Source of the DNA: Dioscorea cayenensis subsp. rotundata
Lineage: Eukaryota; Streptophyta; Magnoliopsida; Dioscoreales; Dioscoreaceae
Direction of reading: 5' to 3'
Assembly (NCBI RefSeq): GCF_009730915.1
Contig: NC_052475.1
Span: forward strand, 27,527,016 to 27,591,015
Length of the DNA stretch: 64,000 bases
Shown: one piece after another, positions 55,922 to 64,000 of the stretch
Layout of the letters: every line of letters begins with the position of its first letter
Position numbering within the stretch: the stretch's first letter is position 1
Program-made: the position numbers and the translations under genes
The notes under the pieces: model-generated
The model's database searches: none
What the model saw: the letters and a program-made list of their open reading frames with translations, nothing else
What the model was told of the DNA's origin: nothing

Positions 55922-55927
55922 TGTCTC
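55922..55927 (+). promoter_or_regulatory. Auxin response element TGTCTC (proximal, GH3 promoter)
   Basis: The canonical ARF-binding core TGTCTC, about 156 bp upstream of the GH3 start codon. Auxin-induced GH3 promoters are the classic source of this element. A 6-mer can occur by chance, so function is inferred from position. Confidence 0.5.
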
Positions 55928-56170
55928 TTTAGATGCAGTTATCATGGGTCAAACCTCATGGTAACAATATAAAACAGATAGTCCAAACAAAACTCATTCA
56001 AAGCCATAAATAACAGTATTTAAAAAATAGGTGATAAAAAAGAAAAAAGTAGTAGATAAATAAATGGGGAGGGGGGGCTTTACAGGTAGGATTATGGTAC
56101 TTTGAGAAGATCAGAGCAGGAACAAGAAACAGTGGAAGAGGTCCAGACAATGCACCCCCGGAATTGGGAA

Positions 56171-56176
56171 TGTCTC
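56171..56176 (+). promoter_or_regulatory. Auxin response element TGTCTC (distal, GH3 promoter)
   Basis: A second TGTCTC core in the same orientation, about 405 bp upstream of the GH3 start codon. Confidence 0.45.
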
Positions 56177-57560
56177 ACTTATTAAGTAGTAGCATCTGAT
56201 GTCACTTCACATGCATGTGTGGGATGAATGTGTACGCTTGTGTTGGTTTCACTTGGATGACCTCAATGATTTTGTACCTCTCCACCATGGTTTTTCTGAA
56301 AGAGTTTTGGCAGTTTGTTCTGTGCCATAACTCTCAACAGGCTGTCTGTTTGAGGTTCTTGGAAGTTTGTCCAGATGAGCAAAAAAATGTACTTTGGGAT
56401 CAATGGAAGTTCTTAGTAGAAGTGCAAGAGAAAAAGAAGATTAGATAAAGAGATGATGATGATGATGATAAAGAAATGGTGTTGATGCCACATGAAACAA
56501 TGAAAGCGGGATATGCTAGATATGTCATATGCTCTTACAGGCATTAAGAATAGTAAACAAAAGGGAGAAAGAGGTGTTAGTTGTCTTCTAGTGGGGGGGA
56601 TGGTGTCCTTGAAAAGGGCAGGAGAAGAGGAGCAAAACAAGGGCCTAATTAAGGAATGGTTATTACTTATTATTAACACTTGACACTTAACTGCGTTCTA
56701 CATCCATCTATTGATTGATAGATCAAAAAGGTCGATCAATGATCGATGAGTTGTCATCAGATCCAAGAACTATATAGATCCTAAACTAAAAGGAAAGAAA
56801 AAAAAAAAAAAGGTCAAGTTAAGGTGCACATGAAGACGAAGAAGAAGTTTCAGAGGTGGCACATGAGCATAAAGGTGAAATTTCTATTAGGAATGATGAC
56901 ATATTTGCATTGATATATGAATGATTTGAAGTTGAGGCATAGTCCTACACTTTCTCCCAGAAAGAGCACATGAGCCTCACATGCACATGGAGACTGCACC
57001 CACTACCATTAACAAGTCACAAAACAGATAGAAGTGTCAGCCCAGAGTCTTAAACTTATAAAGGCTCAAAGCAAATGTGAGAGGGATTAGTTTATCATGT
57101 CTGAATCTTAAGTTGATGACCATTTTGAGTAGACATTGTAAATCTAGTAGTTTGTAACAATGCCGCCCACTGATCCGTTCTCTTAGATGACTAAATAATG
57201 TTGTAAACTAGAGTTTTGAAAGATAATATAATTAATATTATATTAATGATCATTGGCTATTGGTATCAATCAGGTGAGGCAAACCATTGGAAATGCAAAG
57301 TCAACAAACCATGTACAAGACTCAAAATCAATATCATTATACATTGCTAAAATACATAGTTTGTTGAAAGAATTACATGAACTGGTCATTTTATTAATAA
57401 TACAATTTGCATATAGATATGAATTTCAGAGGGAGGTACAAACATACATACAAACTATGACTGTGCTTGTCTGACTTTGCAGTAAAAGACTCCATAAGAA
57501 TGCTATGTAATTTACAGCATTTACAGGAGTAAGGTGGTGAAGGCATGGATGGATAAGAGC

Positions 57561-60500
57561 TCACCTTCCAGACATGAGACTAACAAAACTTTGGTTTTCA
57601 TACAAGGTTCCGAGGTCCCAGTCTTCAGTAGCGGAGGATAATGTCATTAGTGCAACAACAATGGATCGCATGCTAGGCCTCAGCTGAGGGTTCTCCTGTG
57701 TGCATGCCTTGGCAAGATGAGCCATCTGGAAAAAAGAAACAATACTTGAGATGGATGATTATAAAAGCGGAAAACAAGCTGACATGGTCAGTTTGACAAG
57801 ATTATCCTTATTCACCTTCAGAACTGCATCCATTGGGTACTCGTTAAGATTTGGATCAATTAGTTTCTGCAATTCCTCCTTTGGATCAGGCTGGTTAAAG
57901 ACACCCTCGAACTGTAGGAATCAGGATAGTAAGAAGCTGTTAGGGCCAGATGAAGAATATTATTATGAAGGGACCAAGAAAATTATTGAGGCTAAAAGGA
58001 GATGACAAAGTATTGAGAGAACAGTTAGAAGTTTGAATTTAATATTCATCCAGGAACCTCATCATGCTCATGCAGTAAATATGCTGTATTTGAATACTAT
58101 GGACTCAGATACGAAATATGGATTCCAATGTCAACAACTAGGAAGTTTCATGATGGAAATGTTGATGAACAAGATGAGCATTAGAAAGAGAGTGAAAAAC
58201 AGGGTGCGTTTGCAAGAATAAATGCTATGCAAAAACCAACCAGAGCAACCAATCCCCTTGATTCCGCCTCTTTTTTCACAATGGCTTCTTTGGCTGAGAT
58301 AAGCTCGTAAAGGACCACACCAAATGCAAAAACATCTACTTTGGGCGAAACTTCACCATACTGAGCATATCTGTCAGCAACATAAGAGAAGGCAACCAAT
58401 TAATATGACAGTATGGAACAGATAATTTGTGATCTGGTTTCCACAAACAGAATTCTATCAGAAGAGAAAACAACAGGAAGTGTAGTTATGCTATGCAGAA
58501 ATAAGACAGGTTGTGATTGCAGAACAAGTCATCTTATTAGAATTCATTAGAACCACAGGTGCACTCAGCTGAACCACATTATAGGCTGCAGCCGACAACT
58601 AATGGTTATTTTAGGCTTAAGACGATGGCATCTTCTCATTTGTTCAGCAAGACTCTAGGGTGGCAACAATTCTTTGGGAAAAATTAATTTGCAGTGTTCA
58701 GAAGATAATCAGATGAAACATCTGCAAGGTGCAGAGCATCTTTTAAGTTTTCAAATAGTACATTTTCTCAATTTATCCGACAAGAAGTTTTTCTTTCTCC
58801 AGAGGTAAATAGTCAAAAACAGGCAGTATAATCCAGTATGCATATTTAAGCGCTACATGCAAGGGTCACCAAGTGAGTTATTATGCTTGTTAGGCTAAAA
58901 TAAAGCTTTAGCAATGCATCCAGCCAACAAAAAATAAAGTATGAACCCTTTAAAACAGTGATGTATCTCTTACTCTGGAGGCATGTAACCAAAAGTTCCA
59001 GCAACCCCAGTTTGCGTTGATGAATTGCCGACTTCAGTGAGTTTTGCTAATCCAAAATCTGCAACCTGCAAATGAAAAATGCATCAAAACCAAGTACAAG
59101 TAAGTTTTAAACCACCAAAAGTTAGATGGATGGCCCAACCTTTGCACGAAAGTTTTTGTCAATCAAGATGTTTGCTGATTTAATATCTCGATGTACATAA
59201 ACAGGAACAGTGTGTTCATGGATATACTCAAGCCCTCTAGCTGAATCCAGAGCGATCTGAACTCTAGCAGACCATGAAAGAGGAGCCCTGCCTAATAGAT
59301 CTAGGAACTATAAGAAATTAATAAATCTTTAGATTTAGAATGTCCAGTTGTGAACAAGTATTACCTGACCCACGCAAATGTTGGCTCAAGTTCCCATTGT
59401 CAATGAATTCATAAATAAGAAATAAGGAGTCATCCATTGAATATCCTATCAAGCGTACCTGCATTTGATCATGAAAAAACCAATAATAAATTTCAGATCA
59501 TTTTTAAAACAGAGTTTTCATAGGACAAGTGATCAAAGCTAAACAAATAAGGAATACAGTGAAACAGAACTACTAAATTTAGCATCCCTGGCTTTTTATA
59601 TATATATATATATACTGTAGATACTGCACAAGAGTGACCTTATAGACAGAGGTAACCTATTAAGAAACATCAAACCTGAAATATTTTCACAAGAATCAAC
59701 ATTTCTTCATCAATATACTCAATGAAATCAAATTCATGCATGACAAATACTGATCAAACAAGAGGACAGACACCCTTCACGACATTGTCTTTAAAAAGTA
59801 AAGAAACAGCAGGTGGTATCTAGTCAGGTAACACTTAAAAGTATATACATATGCTTTGAAGTAGAACATGATTACCATTCATTAATATTAGCAGGAAATA
59901 ACATTTCATGTGCATACTAATATCCCCACCAATCAATGAAACAGCTGTAAATAGATAATACAGATATTATTCACAGAGAAAAACCAGCTTACCAAATTTA
60001 AATGATGAACATGTGTCAGAACTTTTATCTCAGCAAGAAATGCTTTAGTTGCTTTCATATCCATTTTCTTGATTGCAGCTTTCTGCACGGAAGGACTTGT
60101 TAGATGCAAAACAAATAAAGCAATACATGTACATATAAAAATGAATCAACCAAAAATACTTAATGATCAGTGTCGAGTAATATCTTCTAGCAGCTTCTAA
60201 GGAAAAAGGTGATGGTCCAAGATAATACTTTAAAACTGAGTATTATGTGATAGAGGTAGTCCAAAAGTAAGATTAAAATTTAAATCTGCTTAACCAACCT
60301 CTCCTCTAACTTCAGCATAGTATACAGCTCCATAACCACCTTCACCAATTTTGTTAGCAATGCTGAAGTTATTTGTTGCTGTAGCAAGCTCCTCGTAAGG
60401 GAACTCCGATTTTTCAACTGCAAAGCCTGTGACAGCACTGCCTGTTGTGGATGGCACTGAAACTTTATCTGTGATGGATGAACCACCTGCACTGGACAGA

Positions 60501-62811
60501 ACGAAAATCATTCCACAAACATGCTTAACGAAAAAGAGAAATGAAATAAAAGTGCAAATGAAATAAGAGTGAACCTTACTTCAATATCAACAACTTTCAA
60601 GCATTACCGTTGCATGCATGACTTTCTATTTCATACTTCTACTTACTCAATGAGACAGAGTATCTCTTCGTGAAATAATAAACAAGGATGCAATTCAACA
60701 CCTGCTAAAGGTTTATCTATCATTATGCTCAATTTAAATTAAAAAAAAAAAAAAAAATTGTGCAGATCTAAATTTTAACCATAGATATCCCCATTTCGTT
60801 GCCGGCTTAAGTAAAGCAAATCAGCTTAAGAATGCAATGCCTCAATTTAGATAAACATTCAGTATTGCTCTCTCAAGCATAACATTTCCACACACAATCG
60901 TACATGGGAGAAATTCAAATAAACTAAATGCAGGAGAGATTAGATCTGAAAAGGATTACCAAGATCATGTCCAACAAAATTATCTCCATATGCTGATGGA
61001 AGCAATGAGGCTTTCCTTGCCTTTCCTTTCTTGTAAATCCCAAAATATAAATAGACAACCAATGCCAGAACAACAACTATACCAGCTACTGCAATTCCAG
61101 CAACAGCACCTCCTGATATTCCTGATTGAGTTAAAAACAAAATGAGTCCCCAGTTGCGTAATATTGAGATATCCATTTTCCACATCATGACATAGTTGAC
61201 AATATAAGTGATCCGAATTCCATTAAGTCATATCTACCTGATCCTGAACTGCAGAAGGAAAAAGAAGTTGTGCATTCATGTTAGAGAGAGGGGGAAAAAG
61301 GCAAAACTATTATAGCACAGGAAGAAAGATATAACACATATAATTACCTTGATGTACTAAGAGGATGATAGCTTCCAGAAGAATCTGAAAAAAGAAGAAT
61401 TTCAGTCAATGATTTCTACAACGTCATATATGATAACCACTGAAAGTTAAACACTGAAATAAGAACCATGGAGGGATCAACCAAATTAGGATTGTAAGAA
61501 AGAAGCTGGATGCGTAGAGAAATTGCCATATACCTCTAAATCAAAAGGTCAGGATACTTGCAGACAAAGCAGAATGTAGTTTTAAATAGCAATATCACCA
61601 CCTTTCACCTTTGTTTGGATGGCCAAACTACTATCCATATCTCATTGATCCCTTCATGCCTAAATCAACAGTGTTGATTCACATGGTAGACCTCACATCA
61701 AAATCCTTCTTTGTTTAGACAATTGTTTCCCAATTTTCTTCATTCAAACAATCCTATCGCTTAATTAATTAAAACTCATTTATCAGTGGGGAAAACCCTA
61801 CCGTTTGGATTCATTTGCCAAACAACAATGTCTTAAGACCCACAATCAAAATATATTTTCTTGAGTTTCATAGGGTGGAAACAGAAACAGACATCCTAGT
61901 AAAGTTAGAGTCAACCAACAGATCATATGCTAAGGACCTAATTAGAAAAGCTACAACTATTAACAAGCAAAATATGAAAATATTTATAAGTTTAAATCAC
62001 CACAAGGCTGATCTGAATTTTATCTGATTTCTCCTTCGTATTTTCTGAAATAAACACAATATGTTCCTTTTGATCTTTAACAGGACCACAATAAAGAGGA
62101 AGAGTAATATCATATTAATAAAAAACATCTTTTATCTTACTAAAACAGACAAAACAAAAAAGAATAAAAAATCTCACCTTTCTTTGGAACGAATACAATA
62201 TCCCCAGCGGTGAAATTGACACCAGGATTGTAGTCTCTCAGAAGCTGCAAATCCACCGAAGAAGAGAAGTTGAATGCAGCCGCCACAGAGCTCAAATTCT
62301 CCCCATCCTCCAACGGGTACGTCTCAAAATAGCCATAATCCAAAGAAATGGAAGCATCCCCGCAGGAACAATTCACAGTAACATTGATCAACGAGTTTTC
62401 AGGGATATTCGTCGCGGGGTAGGAGGGATTGGTCGCAGCCAGCCAACTGGCGGTGGTAAGGTTGTTGAAACGGTCCTGGGCGATGATACTGTAGGTTTCT
62501 CTGCGCGCAACTGTGTAAGGAATGGGGTCGGCGGAGTAGGCACCACCAGCGAGGCACTTGCATTGGATAGGAACGGAGATGCGATTGCCTGGTAAGAGGA
62601 TATCCTTGTTGAGGTTTCCGTTTACGGATAGGATTGCAGCTTCGGTAACCTCAAAGAGCTTCACGACGTATGTGAGATTGCCGGTGTCGTTGGAGATGAT
62701 GTATGAAGCCAGAGCATCGCAGTCAAGCTGGCATGAGGATTCCGATGGGAGCGGTGCGAAGGCGAGGGCAACGAGAAGGACCAGAAACCCTAACCCTAAC
62801 CCTGATCTCAT
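57561..62811 (-). CDS. CERK1: LysM receptor-like kinase, CERK1/LYK1 type (chitin and symbiosis receptor)
   Basis: Plasma-membrane receptor kinase that senses chitin oligomers (and in many plants mycorrhizal signals) with LYK/LYP partners. Twelve exons in gene order: 62811-62178, 61384-61348, 61248-61238 (11 nt), 61121-60960, 60486-60299, 60082-59993, 59458-59365, 59291-59140, 59065-58974, 58370-58241, 57911-57816 and 57725-57561, for about 616 residues (Arabidopsis CERK1 617). A signal peptide (1-25) precedes three LysM domains linked by cysteines C27/C31, CKC (84-86) and CSC (148-150). LysM3 ends [20 protein letters not shown]. The transmembrane helix (about 232-258) is [20 protein letters not shown]. 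Kinase signatures are complete: [17 protein letters not shown], the catalytic Lys in [35 protein letters not shown] and [15 protein letters not shown]. The end [20 protein letters not shown]...SFVSLMSGR is the CERK1 C-terminus. An active, full-length receptor is expected. Confidence 0.96.
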
Positions 62812-63784
62812 CTTCAACAAAGCGAAAAAGCTAAGATTTTTTTGGTGATCTGAGAGGTAGAAAAATGGCGGAAGAGTCCCTCTGGTCCTCGCGGGAGAGG
62901 AAATATTTGCCTCGAGATCAGCGCAAGGTACGAATCTTAATGCAACGTCAGGCTGGTAAATCAATAGTGAATTAGATGCTATTGTAGTATGGTTGTAACA
63001 ACCGTTGGATTGCCTTAAGATCTGGGGATGATGTTTATCTTGAGGCAGATTTTGCGTTGGATTTGGGAGTGGCATAGATGTTTGAAGTTTGTTAGCCATG
63101 CGGGTGGTGGGACTCGTTGGAGTTGTAATATTTGACTTGGTTTCGTCCAATGCAAGGGAGTTGTAATATTTGACTTGGTTAGTCAGGTACGTATTTTGAT
63201 TTGAATTCAAATCAGTGTTTCTTTTAACTTAATTAGCAATAATTTCATCATTTATATTAGTAGATATTTTCTGAGAATTTTGAGAGTTTTACAATAAAAA
63301 AAGTTTAATTGTATAATATTTAAGAGGTGAAAAGTATAGTAAAAATGAGAGTTAAGAAAAGTCGAGCTAAACTTTAAACTGAACTCTTTGCTTAACTAAA
63401 TAATTTCTTTTAATTTAATTAAAGAAAAAAAAAATCCTAATTCTTCCAAACATTTCAAAACCTGGTCTTTTTAACCCCCAATTTAGACTCTGATACTAGA
63501 GAACCTCTAAAATATTTTATAATTTTGAAAAAAATCACAATGCTTTCATATTTTTTTAAATAATTAATTATAAAGCCCAGCTTATAAACATATAATTAAT
63601 AAATTATATTGAAATATATCAATTTTTTTACTAAACAAGATTTATCAAAAAAATATGAGATGAAATTTTATTTTTGGGTTTAAATTTTAATTTATATTAA
63701 AATAGATACCCATCTTTAATTTTATTTCACTGATTGGGTACTCGATAATTCTAACAAAATTTTAATAATGTGGAGGCGGAAAAT
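62812..63784. other. CERK1-like promoter region and AT-rich spacer
   Basis: The first 400 bp upstream of the receptor gene remain open in its frame but show no conserved protein and are taken as leader and promoter. The remainder is AT-rich with no gene seen. Confidence 0.5.
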
Positions 63785-64000
63785 ATGTCAGCAAAAAAAA
63801 CCTTGGCCAACTCACCCTCATCTTTCCACGTCAGGCCTTCCCTCAATCGTGGGATTTCCACCACAGATTCCGCCACTGCAGGTGTCTTCTTCGTCACCGC
63901 CAGCCCTTCCACCATCCTCCTCTCCAACTTCTCCACATCCCAGACGCCTGACGCCCTCAACTTGGTCTACATTATCCATGAGTTCTCCCTCAACGTCTCC
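63785..64000 (+). CDS. Possible 5' end of an unidentified gene, cut by the window edge
   Basis: From ATG 63785 a plus-strand frame stays open for 72 codons to the end of the window (MSAKKTLANSPSSF... to HEFSLNVS). The base composition changes sharply from AT-rich flank to GC-richer, coding-like sequence at about 63770. A minus-strand frame (63751-63960) is also open, so the strand is not certain. I do not recognise either product. Confidence 0.3.
   Translation, partial: MSAKKTLANSPSSFHVRPSLNRGISTTDSATAGVFFVTASPSTILLSNFSTSQTPDALNLVYIIHEFSLNVS

Larger units (their letters stand above)
55767..57560. other. GH3 promoter region and CERK1-like 3' flank
   Basis: Holds the GH3 upstream region (TATA, two TGTCTC cores, a GATGAT run near 56452-56469) and on the right the 3' UTR of the receptor kinase gene. 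The intervening frames on either strand show no recognisable protein. Confidence 0.5.

Noticed and set aside
63001-63210. Upstream extension of the CERK1 frame with an earlier Met
   Set aside because: The extension is low-complexity and would bury the signal peptide; the ATG at 62811 gives a normal family start.

Overview
This window is plant nuclear DNA: AT-rich intergenic sequence, many-intron genes with GT-AG introns, a nuclear tRNA-Leu gene, and small DNA transposons, a SINE, a LINE and LTR remnants between genes. Several first exons are GC-rich against AT-rich flanks, which fits a monocot. I cannot name the species.

Layout, left to right. (1) A TIR element (503-1120) lies upstream of a complete BONZAI-type copine gene (+, 1401-7393). 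(2) A 7 kb AT-rich gap holds a Mutator-type foldback MITE with a perfect 9-bp target duplication (8344-8669). (3) A group X AP2/ERF factor (+, ending 15554) has an unresolved first exon. (4) A VIM/ORTHRUS ubiquitin ligase (-, 17675-24361) has a 2.9 kb first intron and an unusually long repeat-bearing tail. (5) A 5'-truncated LINE (26350-27253) is flanked by a 15-bp duplication. (6) A compact block follows: FKBP19 (+), CCB1 (-), a Mediator-associated protein 2-like gene (-) and tRNA-Leu(AAG) (-). (7) A SINE at about 36-38.4 kb is split by a solo-LTR-like insertion. (8) Then come NPF6.1 (+), a DEUBAD/NFRKB-like nuclear protein (+), a small RING protein with a SUMO-interacting motif (+), an IAA-amido synthetase GH3 (-) and a CERK1-type LysM receptor kinase (-). 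An open frame of unknown nature runs off the right edge.

Exon structures were worked out by hand from splice sites and reading frame, guided by remembered family sequences. All joined frames closed without stops except at the ERF start. FKBP19 and CCB1 are chloroplast proteins (thylakoid-lumen type immunophilin; cytochrome b6f cofactor assembly). BONZAI and CERK1 act at the plasma membrane in calcium and immune signalling. VIM, the MAP2-like protein, the DEUBAD protein and the RING protein are nuclear. NPF6.1 is a transporter and GH3 conjugates auxin. These are independent dispersed genes, not a pathway cluster. The order FKBP19 - NPF6.1 - GH3 recalls Arabidopsis chromosome 5 near At5g13300-At5g13410, so it may be an old conserved block. 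I found no clearly novel multi-gene system. The most notable items are the nested transposon insertions with readable target duplications, the VIM tail repeats, a GC-AG intron in FKBP19, an 11-nt microexon in CERK1 and the ERF splice puzzle.
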